NCBI GenBank assembly: GCA_013289855.1
Contig: JABCZD010000008.1
Coordinates: 1-64,000 of the forward strand
Source: Acidobacteriota bacterium
GTDB lineage: Bacteria; Acidobacteriota; Terriglobia; Acidiferrales; UBA7541
Direction of reading: 5' to 3'
DNA: 64,000 bases
Part shown: positions 53,683 to 62,004 of the stretch, piece by piece
How positions within the stretch are numbered: position 1 is the first letter of the stretch
Layout of the letters: the number at the start of each line of letters is the position of its first letter
Notes under the pieces: model-generated
Told to the model about the DNA's origin: nothing
The model's input: only the letters and a program-made list of their open reading frames with translations
Databases searched by the model: none
Position numbers and translations under genes: made by a program

Positions 53683-54390
53683 ATGTCAAAGCCTAGACCA
53701 ACTACCGGAATCGACGGGCGCCCCCTCCCGATCCTGCCGCCGGAGCGCGACGCCCGCGTATGGGCACGCCTCGTACGCGTAATGTTCTACACCCCGGGCT
53801 TTATGGGCCTGCTGCTCATTAAGACCGGCGAGCCCGCCAGCTTCGGCATCACCGTCGAGCTGCTGATGCTCTCCAGCGCCTCAGCCATCGTTGGCGGCCT
53901 GTTTATCGCCTCGCAATCGACCGATAAAGGTGCCGACCACTCCTCCAAGGTCGGCGTCTGGAGCGGCGCGCTGGTTCTGGAGTTACTCTGCGTCGTGCCC
54001 TTCTTGTGTGCGGTACCCGCGCTGTTCCATGAATTGGCGCACAGCACCCTATTGCACGCCAGGGCGCCCAACGTTGTTGACGTCGCGCTGGGTGCCTCCG
54101 AAATGCTCCCGGCGGTCGCGATCCTGCCGTTCATGATTTACCAACTCGCTGGCTTTGGCACCGTGCACTTCGTAGTTCCAAAGCCGGTAAATTGGGTCAT
54201 CAACATTCTCATCCTAGGCTTGATCACCGCCGCCTATGTCGAAAACCGCGTATCCGAATACGCTATGGAACGTCACTTCGCCGGCGCTCTGGTCGTCATC
54301 ATGGCCATCACCGTCCTCTACGGTATTTTAAAACTGAAGCAAATGCAGAAGATCTACGACGCAAACTGCCCGCCCAAGGATCCGAAATAG
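53683..54390 (+). CDS. Unknown multipass membrane protein
   Basis: This 235-residue protein has a polar N-terminus and about six hydrophobic segments (near 33-48, 57-76, 98-118, 138-158, 170-190 and 202-220). It shows no recognised domain. A FHELAHSTLL stretch near 118 has an H-E-x-x-H pattern, which by itself does not prove protease activity, as this lies at a helix end. It starts at ATG 53683 with AGGACAAG upstream. It precedes the HNH-like gene in opposite orientation. Confidence 0.75.
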   Translation: MSKPRPTTGIDGRPLPILPPERDARVWARLVRVMFYTPGFMGLLLIKTGEPASFGITVELLMLSSASAIVGGLFIASQSTDKGADHSSKVGVWSGALVLELLCVVPFLCAVPALFHELAHSTLLHARAPNVVDVALGASEMLPAVAILPFMIYQLAGFGTVHFVVPKPVNWVINILILGLITAAYVENRVSEYAMERHFAGALVVIMAITVLYGILKLKQMQKIYDANCPPKDPK

Positions 54391-54488
54391 CACTTGGATT
54401 TCAATCCGGCGGCCACACATCAAGCTCAAGACCCACCCTTCAGCGCCGTGGGCCAGGTTACGCTGGGACATCGTCTATTCGAACCTCG

Positions 54489-54845
54489 TTAAGCCGACGC
54501 CGCCTTCGCCGACGCCCGCGCGTGCTGCCCTTCCCACGTCCGGCGCAACGTTTCACGCTGCGCCATCACAAACTTCTTGGCATCCTCAACGCTCTTGTAC
54601 ACCCGCGTCCCCTTGATCGTGTTGCACGGGCGGCAGCACGCCACCAGATTCGCAGGATCCTTCTTGCCCTTGTGCGCCCGTGGTACCACGAAATCGACAG
54701 ACATCACCAGCGCATTTTCAAAGCTGGCTTTGCCATCTAATCCGCAGTACCTGCAGCAGTATTGATCGCGTTCCAGAATTTTCTGGCCCTCTGCCTGGCT
54801 TACCGGCATATCCACTCGTGACAACGTCATGATGTTGAATGGCAT
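54489..54845 (-). CDS. HNH-endonuclease-like protein with altered HNH motif
   Basis: This 118-residue protein resembles lone HNH nucleases. A Cys pair (YCCRYCGLDG near 30) and a second CCRPCNTIKG near 70 form the zinc ribbon, with ANLVACCRPCN carrying the middle Asn. The first His of the motif, normally in VDHVVPR, is Phe here (VDFVVPR, bases 54690-54710), so the general base may be missing. ATG 54845 follows GGAGGT. No mobile-element context is visible; its role is unknown, possibly DNA repair, restriction or a dead domesticated enzyme. Confidence 0.85.
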   Translation of the reverse strand: MPFNIMTLSRVDMPVSQAEGQKILERDQYCCRYCGLDGKASFENALVMSVDFVVPRAHKGKKDPANLVACCRPCNTIKGTRVYKSVEDAKKFVMAQRETLRRTWEGQHARASAKAASA

Positions 54846-54996
54846 GGAGCACCTCCAAATCCGGCATCTTATTCCTCGGAAACGTTTTTGAGAAGAGGGA
54901 CAACTCCAGCGAACCGTTTCGTTTCTTTTCTCGACTTCCCGGCAATGATATGGTCGTATTTCTCGATCATCCTCGCTTCAGCGCTGGAGGGCCGTG

Positions 54997-57462
54997 ATGG
55001 ACACTTTCTTAAAAAATATCCGCCACGGTTTGCGCTCTCTGGCCAAAAGCCCAGGGTTTTCCGCCATCGCGATCCTGACGCTCGCTCTCGGCATCGGAGC
55101 GAACACCGCGATTTTTTCTGTCATCAACACCGTCCTTTTGCAGCCGCTCTCCTATCCCAATTCAGATCGCCTGGTAGAGCTTGAACTAACTTCACAGGAC
55201 GGAAATAGCGACATCACCTCCATCCCAAAGTTCAATGTCTGGCGCGAGCAAACGCAGGTCTTCGATTCCGTCACGGCCTACGATCCCTCCGGCCCAGGCA
55301 TCAACGTTACCGGCGGTGAACGCCCAGAGCAGCTAAAAGGCGTTCGTGTGTCGGCGGATTATTTCCGCGTATTTGGCGCTCCTCTGTCCCTCGGAAGAAC
55401 CTTCGCGCCGGAAGAAGACCGCCCGGGCGGCCCCGCTCTCGCACTGATCAGCAGTGGATTGTGGCGCAGCCGTTTCGGCAGCGATCCGGAAATCATCAAC
55501 CGCGCTATCGATCTCGGCGGAGAACCGTACACCATTATCGGCGTATTGGGTCCAACGTTCGCCAGCGACCCCAAAAGCGATATCTGGCTGCCGCTGAAGC
55601 CCGACCCCAACAGTATCGACCAAGGCCATTACCTTCGCTCCACCGCGCGTCTCAAGCCAGGCGTCACAATTATTCAAGCGCAAGCGGCCATGAAACTCGC
55701 CGCCGATCAATTCCGCCAAAAATTTCCCAACTCTCCGGTGCTCGGTCCGCGCGATGGATTCACCGCCATACCTCTCCGCGATAGCGTAATCGGTGACGTG
55801 CGCCTCGGCTTGTTGATGCTTTTCGGCGCCGTCGGTTTCGTCTTGCTGATGGCCTGCGCCAACGTCGCCAATCTTCTGCTCGCGCGCGGCACCATTCGCC
55901 GTCGCGAAATCGCCATCCGCTCGGCGTTGGGTGCGGGACGCGCCCAGTTGATCTGGCAACTCCTCACAGAAAGTTTGCTGCTGGCCCTCGCCGGCGCCAT
56001 CCTCGGCCTGGGGCTCGGCTGCCTCGGCGTACGCGGCTTGCTCGCCATAAATCCCGGCGACATTCCCCGCGTCGGCGAAAATGGCGCAGGCGTTTCGCTG
56101 GACTGGCGAGTGCTGCTCTTCACGCTCGTCGCCGCGGTGCTCACCGGCATCTTGTTCGGTCTCGCTCCCGCATTCGTCGCTTCCCGCTCCGACGTCAGCA
56201 ACGTCTTGCGCGAGAGCGGTTCACGCACCGGCACCAGCATCGTGCACAACCGCGCTCGCTCGATTCTGGTCATCACCGAAATGGCACTCGCATTGGTTTT
56301 GCTCGTCGGCGCCGTTCTGCTAATACGCACCTTTGGCGCGCTCCGCGGCGTCGATCCTGGTTTTGACGCCCACAACGTTTTGACCATGAACATGTCGCTG
56401 GCCGGCCAGCAATTTGAGAAAGCCGCGGCGGTCGAACAACTCGAGCGCGACGTTCGTCAACGCCTGGAAACTCTGCCGGGTGTCACTGCTTCCGCCATGA
56501 CCTGCTGCCTCCCGCTCGAAGGTGGCTACGACCTTCCTTTCAACATCGAAGGTCAACCACCCAAGGAAGGCCCGTACACCGGCGGCGCGGGTTGGATCGA
56601 CGTCTCGCCCCGCTACTTCGACGTTTTCCGTGTCCCGGTCATTAAAGGTCGCGCGTTCAACGACCGCGATAACGGTGCCGCTCCTCGCGTTGTCATCGTC
56701 AACGAAACCTTCGCGCGAAAATTTTTCCCAAAAAACGACGCCCTCGACGCTCGCATCATTATTGGCAAGGGCGTCGGTCCCGAATTCGAGGAACCGCCCC
56801 GCGAGATCGTCGGAGTCGTTGGTGACATGCGCCAAGGTTCTCTGGATCAACCCCCAGACCCGTTAATGTACGTCCCGTTTGCACAACTAAATGATGGAGT
56901 CATCGCCCTGAACAACCGCATTGGCGCTGCGCAATGGCTGGTCCGCACCAAGCTTCCGCCGTTTTCTCTGAGCATTGACATTCAGCGTGAGCTCCGCGAA
57001 GCCAGCGGCGGCCTGCCCGTCGCGCATGTCCGCGGCATGCAGCAAGTCGTTGCCGAATCCACTGCCAGAAACGATTTCTACACCACGCTGCTCACGATTT
57101 TCGCCAGTGTCGCCCTGCTTCTCGCCGCTGTCGGCGTCTACGGTCTGATGGCCTACTCGGTTCAGCAGCGCACGCAGGAAATCGGTGTCCGCATGGCTCT
57201 CGGAGCCACCGCGCAACAGGTTCGCAGCATGGTCGTGCTTCAAAGCATGAGACTCGCGCTCATTGGAGTCGTTATCGGCGTCGCATCGTCGCTTGCGCTC
57301 GCCCGCCTCCTGAAAAGCATGCTCTACGGCGTCAAACCGTGGGATCCCATCTCTATCATTGTTGTGGCGATTTTGTTGACCGCCGTGACGCTGCTCGCCG
57401 CCTACATCCCCGCCCGGCGTGCCAGTCGGGTCGACCCCATGGTCGCGCTGCGTTACGAGTAG
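54997..57462 (+). CDS. Acidobacterial duplicated orphan permease (ADOP, FtsX/MacB-like), second copy
   Basis: This 821-residue ADOP starts at ATG 54997, six bases after GGAGG; a GTG lies one codon earlier. It has a first helix NIRHGLRSLAKSPGFSAIAILTLALGIG near 5-35 and a periplasmic MacB-type domain. The FtsX module near 280-400 includes RRREIAIRSALGAGRAQLIWQLL. A second repeat ends with RTQEIGVRMALGATAQQVRSMV and SRVDPMVALRYE. It is similar in plan to the ADOP at 50.5-53.0 kb but clearly divergent, so not a recent duplicate. No ATP-binding subunit is encoded nearby. It is followed by a secreted unknown protein. Confidence 0.93.
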   Translation: MDTFLKNIRHGLRSLAKSPGFSAIAILTLALGIGANTAIFSVINTVLLQPLSYPNSDRLVELELTSQDGNSDITSIPKFNVWREQTQVFDSVTAYDPSGPGINVTGGERPEQLKGVRVSADYFRVFGAPLSLGRTFAPEEDRPGGPALALISSGLWRSRFGSDPEIINRAIDLGGEPYTIIGVLGPTFASDPKSDIWLPLKPDPNSIDQGHYLRSTARLKPGVTIIQAQAAMKLAADQFRQKFPNSPVLGPRDGFTAIPLRDSVIGDVRLGLLMLFGAVGFVLLMACANVANLLLARGTIRRREIAIRSALGAGRAQLIWQLLTESLLLALAGAILGLGLGCLGVRGLLAINPGDIPRVGENGAGVSLDWRVLLFTLVAAVLTGILFGLAPAFVASRSDVSNVLRESGSRTGTSIVHNRARSILVITEMALALVLLVGAVLLIRTFGALRGVDPGFDAHNVLTMNMSLAGQQFEKAAAVEQLERDVRQRLETLPGVTASAMTCCLPLEGGYDLPFNIEGQPPKEGPYTGGAGWIDVSPRYFDVFRVPVIKGRAFNDRDNGAAPRVVIVNETFARKFFPKNDALDARIIIGKGVGPEFEEPPREIVGVVGDMRQGSLDQPPDPLMYVPFAQLNDGVIALNNRIGAAQWLVRTKLPPFSLSIDIQRELREASGGLPVAHVRGMQQVVAESTARNDFYTTLLTIFASVALLLAAVGVYGLMAYSVQQRTQEIGVRMALGATAQQVRSMVVLQSMRLALIGVVIGVASSLALARLLKSMLYGVKPWDPISIIVVAILLTAVTLLAAYIPARRASRVDPMVALRYE

Positions 57463-57631
57463 CCACCCGCGCGCTCGAATCCTTTCGCCGCACAGAAACG
57501 TCACCGCTGCGTTTGGCGGATGTCAGATGACGCGACTCCCCCGGCAGCTCTGCGCCGCTTTCCTGTTACAGAATGGAGTACGATGTCCGTTCCATGTCGC
57601 ATGCCGAGAAAAATTTCGGCGGGAGCCAAAC

Positions 57632-58228
57632 GTGAAGAATTCACTATTGTTTACAAAACTAAATCTCAGCGTCGGCCTGCTGGCACTCCTTGTGGTGCAA
57701 TCCGTCGCGCAGTCGCAATCGCAGAGCACCACCGCAAGCGCGCCGCGGGTTAAAGTTGGCGCAGCCGTAGCCGCCGCGGCAAATTCACCCAACCCCAGCG
57801 CCACGGCCAAGAATCAATCTCAGAAAACCAGCATCGGCAAAGGCCCCGCAGCCGTAAAGTCGTCCGGCCCAGCCGCGTATTGGACCGACCTCGTGGACAT
57901 CGACGATGACGGCCAAATCGAAGACAATCAGTTTTTGTTCGACGCCGCGCGCGGCATCCTCTACACCTACAGAGAAGACAATTACACTTGCATGAACGGC
58001 ACGCCGGAAAACGGCAGCGTCTTGATGGGCATTTACACCAAAGGAAACAAGGCCGGTCAGCCCGCAGGCTCCGGTTGGTACATGGTCGCCGTAAAGGCCG
58101 GTCAGTGCGGCATGAAGAACGCCGGAACCTTCGGCTGCAGATTCGATGCCTCGGGAAAACTCACACAGTGTGGCACCGCGAATGTTAACGAAAAGTCCGG
58201 CGAACTAGAGGTGGCTATCAAACAGTGA
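57632..58228 (+). CDS. Secreted protein of unknown function
   Basis: This 198-residue exported protein starts at GTG 57632, six bases after GGGAG, giving the signal peptide VKNSLLFTKLNLSVGLLALLVVQSVAQS. A Ser/Ala/Pro/Lys-rich linker (about 30-75) leads to a globular domain: SGPAAYWTDLVDIDDDGQIEDNQFLFDAARGILYTYREDN and PAGSGWYMVAVKAGQCG. The acidic D-I-D-D-D-G-Q-I-E-D loop looks like a calcium-binding or repeat motif, but I recognise no family. Several Cys could form disulfides. It lies behind the ADOP gene on the same strand and before the TPR kinase gene on the other strand. Confidence 0.75.
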   Translation: MKNSLLFTKLNLSVGLLALLVVQSVAQSQSQSTTASAPRVKVGAAVAAAANSPNPSATAKNQSQKTSIGKGPAAVKSSGPAAYWTDLVDIDDDGQIEDNQFLFDAARGILYTYREDNYTCMNGTPENGSVLMGIYTKGNKAGQPAGSGWYMVAVKAGQCGMKNAGTFGCRFDASGKLTQCGTANVNEKSGELEVAIKQ

Positions 58229-58314
58229 AGAATTGCGAGTGAACTGAGACCGGCTTGTGTTACGGAATCGCTATTTTACTTGTAGAGCGTTTCATTCTCA
58301 TTGCGTTTCTCACT

Positions 58315-61300
58315 TCACCCCAGCTTCCCATATTCCGCCTTCGCATCCTTCAACACTGGCACATCCTCATCCGCATCCTTCCACAATTTAAAAAACTGCT
58401 CATACTCCTTCTTCGCCCGCGCCGAATCCCCAACCATTGCATACGCCCGCGCCAGCCCCAGATGCGCCAGCGATCCAATCGACTCACTGATGACCACTCC
58501 CGGCTGGTCCACCATCTTCTGAAACTCCGCCGCTGCCAGCGTTCCCTGGCGCGCATCTAGATACGCCAGACCCCGCACATACACTGGATACATGCTCATC
58601 GAGAATATGCTGTTCCCCGGCGCGCCAAGCTCGTAAGCCACCGCCGGCTTCAAATCTTCAACCGCTTTCATCCCGTTGCCCGTGCCATTGCCAGCTCCGT
58701 TTCCTCCGTGGCTCAACGCAATCTGCGCCCGCAACGTCGGCAGATAGTTGAATTGCACAATCGTATCCTGCGGAAACCGCTTCGCCAGATCCTCCGACGA
58801 GATCTCCGCCTGCATCGTGTCCCCGGCCATCGCTACCGCCAGCGCCGCGATATATTGCACGTCCCGCCCGTTGGACAGCGCCAGCGTCGCCGCCGCCCCG
58901 CGCTTCGCTTCCGCGGCATTTCCAAACGTTGCCTCGCGCAACGCCGCAGCCGCTTCGCAACGCGCCGCAATCTCTTTCTGTTCCGTGCGCTTCGCCGACG
59001 CCACCGCGTCCCGCGAATATTCCCGGGCCTTGCCCAACTGCCCGCTATACGCCGTCGCTTCCGCCTCCAAATACGACAAGATATTTTCCTTCCCCGGCTT
59101 CCCCGCGGCCCACGCCACCTCCTTGGCCATCCCGTCCGCGTCTTTGCGCAAAAAACTCAAGTTGTACAAATAAAAATGCAGGTCCGGTGCATCGAGCTTC
59201 TTCGCCAGCGCCTCTTTCGCCACCGACCGCGCTTCGTCAAAGCGATTCAGATGCGAAAGCACGTCCACCAGATTCGCGTAACCCTCCGGCGCCGCCGGCG
59301 TCAGCTGTATCCCCTCGCGAGTTTTCGCCAGCGATTTTTCATACTGTCCCAGCGTTTGATAGATCACTCCCAGGTTTCTCGGCGGTATGCTATCCCGCGG
59401 ATACGTCTGCGACCACAACTCATACACCGTCCGAGCCTTCTCCAAATCCCCCGTCACATAGGAATGGTAGTGCGATTCAATGTAAAATTTTTCCCACTCG
59501 CTCACATGCCCGCGCAGCGTGTACGACTTCTCGGTGTTCTCCGCGGAAAGATTTTTCTCCCCCAGATTGCTGTAGCACGTTCCCAGCAGCCCGTACGCCA
59601 TCGCAAACTTGGGGTCCAGCGCCGTCGCGCGCTGCAGCAACGGCACCGCCGCGTCGTAGTCCGCCTGCCCCAACATCACCTTTCGACCTAGGCTATAGGC
59701 CTGCAGCGCCTCCAGTGACGGCGTCGTCGCCTGTTCAATCGGCGTATCCAGCTTTTGAATCGTCTTCAAGGATTCGCCCAGCGTTGCGCGCAACGCCGTC
59801 GTCGCCGTATCCAGCGCCTTCAATACCCCTTCTTTGTTGTCCGCCGTCACCTGCTGCCGCGCCAGCGAATCTCCCGTCCGGCAGTTCACCGCGTTAACTC
59901 CGATCACATACTGGCTCCCCAGCGTCGCGATCGATCCGCTCAAATATACTTTGCTCCCCGCTCGTTGGCACAAATCCCGCGCAATTTCCGGCGTCAACCG
60001 CGCGTCCGCCGGCTTACCCATCAGCAGCAACATCTGCTGAATCTTTTGCTCCGACAGTAAATTTAAAAATGGCGATTGCTGTAGCTGCGCCGCCAGTCCC
60101 TGCCGCAAGGTGTCGTCGAACACCGCATCGCCCGTTTTATTTATGAAATCCGCCACCACGATGGTGTCCGTTTCGCCCAGCGCGTGCGTCTTCCGCGTGT
60201 TATACAGCCATCCGCCTATCGCCGCAACGAACACCAACGCGCTGGCAAGCCCGATCGCTATCCACTTATAGTTCCAACTGCTCGAACCTGCGACCGTAAC
60301 CGTTGGCGTGGTCGGTACCGTTGCAGCGATCGCCGCGCCTGACGAATTCGGCGCGCTCGCCGCCACCGCCGGACTCGAGCCCGTCGGCGATGTCCCTGCC
60401 ACGCCTTCCGCGGTCCGCGGCTGCGCCACAATCCACGACGTCACCGTCTGTCCCGAATCCAGCGCTCGCTTCACCGCCTGCAAATCCGCGCACAATTCCG
60501 CCGCATTCTGGTACCGCTGCGCCGTATCCTTATTCAGCGCCTTATTAATGATCGCTTCCAGCGCCTCCGGCACCGCCGGATTCAGGCTCCGCACCCCCGC
60601 CGGCGCGCGCATCAAAATCATTTCGATCACCGCGCCACCGGTGTTCCCGCTGAACGCCTGCTTCCCTGTCGCCATTTCGTACAGCAGCAGCCCAAAACTA
60701 AATACATCCGTCCGCGCGTCCAGATCGTCCCCGCGAATCTGCTCCGGCGACATGTACGACGGCGTCCCGCTGATCACCCCAACAATCGACATCGCCTCCT
60801 GCGCGCTGCTCGACGTCGCATCGTATTCCTCGCCCACCACCCCGCTTTTCAGCGCCAGCTTCGCCAGTCCAAAATCTAGTACTTTCGCTTGCCCGCGTTT
60901 TGTAACGTAAATGTTGGCCGGCTTGATATCGCGATGAATAATTCCTTCCGCGTGCGCCACGCTCAACGCATCCGCAATCTGAATTCCCAGTGTCAGAATG
61001 CGCTCCACGCTCAGCGGCTCCCCGTGGATGTATTGCCCCAGCGTCTCGCCGGCAATAAATTCCATGGCGATGAACGGCCTGCCATTCTCTTCGTCCGCTT
61101 CATAGATCGTGCAAATCCCCGCGTGGTTCAGCTTCGACGCCGCATATACTTCGCGCCGGAAGCGCTGCAGTGCCAGCGCATCGTGCAGTAAATTGTCTGG
61201 AAGGAATTTCAGCGCCACCGCGCGGTCCAGCCGCGTGTCCTGCGCCTTATACACCACACCCATGCCGCCGGAGCCCAGCTTCTCCAGGATGCGATAGTGA

Positions 61301-61320
61301 GAGATCGTCTCGCCAATCAT
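58315..61320 (-). CDS. Serine/threonine protein kinase with transmembrane helix and TPR repeats
   Basis: This is a 1001-residue Hanks-type kinase. The kinase domain (about 8-285) is intact: glycine loop KLGSGGMGVVYKAQD near 15, lysine in AVALKF near 36, HRDIKPANIYV near 132, DFGLAK near 151, and SYMSPEQIRGDD near 188. A transmembrane helix lies near 352-374 (WIAIGLASALVFVAAIGGWLY), and the periplasmic or exported part contains a TolB-like/adenylate-cyclase-associated region and many TPR-type helices (about 555-980). It senses a signal outside and phosphorylates proteins within. A 30-nt tandem repeat lies in its leader. Confidence 0.94.
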   Translation of the reverse strand: MIGETISHYRILEKLGSGGMGVVYKAQDTRLDRAVALKFLPDNLLHDALALQRFRREVYAASKLNHAGICTIYEADEENGRPFIAMEFIAGETLGQYIHGEPLSVERILTLGIQIADALSVAHAEGIIHRDIKPANIYVTKRGQAKVLDFGLAKLALKSGVVGEEYDATSSSAQEAMSIVGVISGTPSYMSPEQIRGDDLDARTDVFSFGLLLYEMATGKQAFSGNTGGAVIEMILMRAPAGVRSLNPAVPEALEAIINKALNKDTAQRYQNAAELCADLQAVKRALDSGQTVTSWIVAQPRTAEGVAGTSPTGSSPAVAASAPNSSGAAIAATVPTTPTVTVAGSSSWNYKWIAIGLASALVFVAAIGGWLYNTRKTHALGETDTIVVADFINKTGDAVFDDTLRQGLAAQLQQSPFLNLLSEQKIQQMLLLMGKPADARLTPEIARDLCQRAGSKVYLSGSIATLGSQYVIGVNAVNCRTGDSLARQQVTADNKEGVLKALDTATTALRATLGESLKTIQKLDTPIEQATTPSLEALQAYSLGRKVMLGQADYDAAVPLLQRATALDPKFAMAYGLLGTCYSNLGEKNLSAENTEKSYTLRGHVSEWEKFYIESHYHSYVTGDLEKARTVYELWSQTYPRDSIPPRNLGVIYQTLGQYEKSLAKTREGIQLTPAAPEGYANLVDVLSHLNRFDEARSVAKEALAKKLDAPDLHFYLYNLSFLRKDADGMAKEVAWAAGKPGKENILSYLEAEATAYSGQLGKAREYSRDAVASAKRTEQKEIAARCEAAAALREATFGNAAEAKRGAAATLALSNGRDVQYIAALAVAMAGDTMQAEISSEDLAKRFPQDTIVQFNYLPTLRAQIALSHGGNGAGNGTGNGMKAVEDLKPAVAYELGAPGNSIFSMSMYPVYVRGLAYLDARQGTLAAAEFQKMVDQPGVVISESIGSLAHLGLARAYAMVGDSARAKKEYEQFFKLWKDADEDVPVLKDAKAEYGKLG

Positions 61321-61350
61321 GGTCCCGCCGCGGCCCTGCTATTTCGCGCG

Positions 61351-61440
61351 TCGCAACTCCTGCGCGCCCTGTCTTGTGAGTCGCAACCCCTGCGCCTCTT
61401 GCTTTGTGCGCCGCAAACCTCAGCGCCTGTTGCTTTGTGG
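61351..61440. repeat. Three 30-nt degenerate tandem repeats
   Basis: Units at 61351-61380, 61381-61410 and 61411-61440 share the shape TCGCAAC..CTGCGC..CTTTGTG with substitutions, and a fourth partial start leads into a hairpin (GTCGCGGCT and AGCCGCGAC, 61441-61460). It lies just upstream of the kinase start. The 30-nt length keeps frame, but no gene is supported across it. Confidence 0.8.
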
Positions 61441-61497
61441 GTCGCGGCTTCAGCCGCGACATCCTCTTCCCCACGCGATGAGGGGCCTTTAGCCCCG
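61441..61497. repeat. Two short GC hairpins after the tandem repeat
   Basis: GTCGCGGCT (61441-61449) pairs with AGCCGCGAC (61452-61460), and GGGGC (61482-61486) pairs with GCCCC (61492-61496). They resemble palindromic elements elsewhere in the window. A terminator role for the minus-strand small gene ending at 61511 is possible but there is no T-run. Confidence 0.5.
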
Positions 61498-61510
61498 CTC
61501 ACCCCACTTT

Positions 61511-61786
61511 TCACAGCGTCGGATCATTCGTCCCGGCGTCACGCGCCGCCTTTGTTCGGCCCTCCGTTGGCGGCCGCGGCGAACCAATCACCTGAATCAC
61601 TCCTGCACGCTCTCCATACTCTTTCACTTTCTCCGCGCTCTCCGGCTCCAGCGTTATACTCCGCCCGCAAATTCTGCATCCCAGCGTGCCGAACGCGCCG
61701 ATTTCTGTCCGCCCATACACGTTGTATTGCATTACCCTCTCGCAACACACCGGTACCCAAAGTGTCGGAGTTTTTTCCGCCGCCAT
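61511..61786 (-). CDS. Small cysteine-pair protein (possible zinc ribbon)
   Basis: This 91-residue protein starts at ATG 61786 with GAGGGTGG upstream. It has Cys14-Cys15 and a CRIC pair at 37-40, consistent with a small treble-clef/zinc-ribbon, and a polar C-terminus. No family is recognised, and the pattern is only suggestive. The gene lies between the kinase (same strand) and the divergent radical SAM gene. Confidence 0.6.
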   Translation of the reverse strand: MAAEKTPTLWVPVCCERVMQYNVYGRTEIGAFGTLGCRICGRSITLEPESAEKVKEYGERAGVIQVIGSPRPPTEGRTKAARDAGTNDPTL

Positions 61787-62004
61787 AAAGCCACCCTCGC
61801 AAAGGCCAAGCGCGCGAATTATACACTAGAAAACTATTCCCAACCGTTCCCACCGCCCTGCCTGCCAGGGCCTTCGCCTCCCGGCGAATCAGCAAACCCT
61901 CGGCCAACGGGATAGGTACCAAAAAAATATCCCCGCGGAACCGTTCCACGAGTACACTTACACTTTTTAGGAATCTCCCATCGCGGGAGCTGCATCCTAC
62001 GCTT

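Noticed and set aside
61351-61440. CRISPR array at the 30-nt repeats
   Set aside because: Units are directly adjacent with no spacers and no cas genes are near.
61247-61514. Reading frames across the 30-nt repeats that would give a 10-residue repeat protein
   Set aside because: They overlap the kinase start and the small Cys gene and have no supporting start site; the periodicity follows from the DNA repeat.
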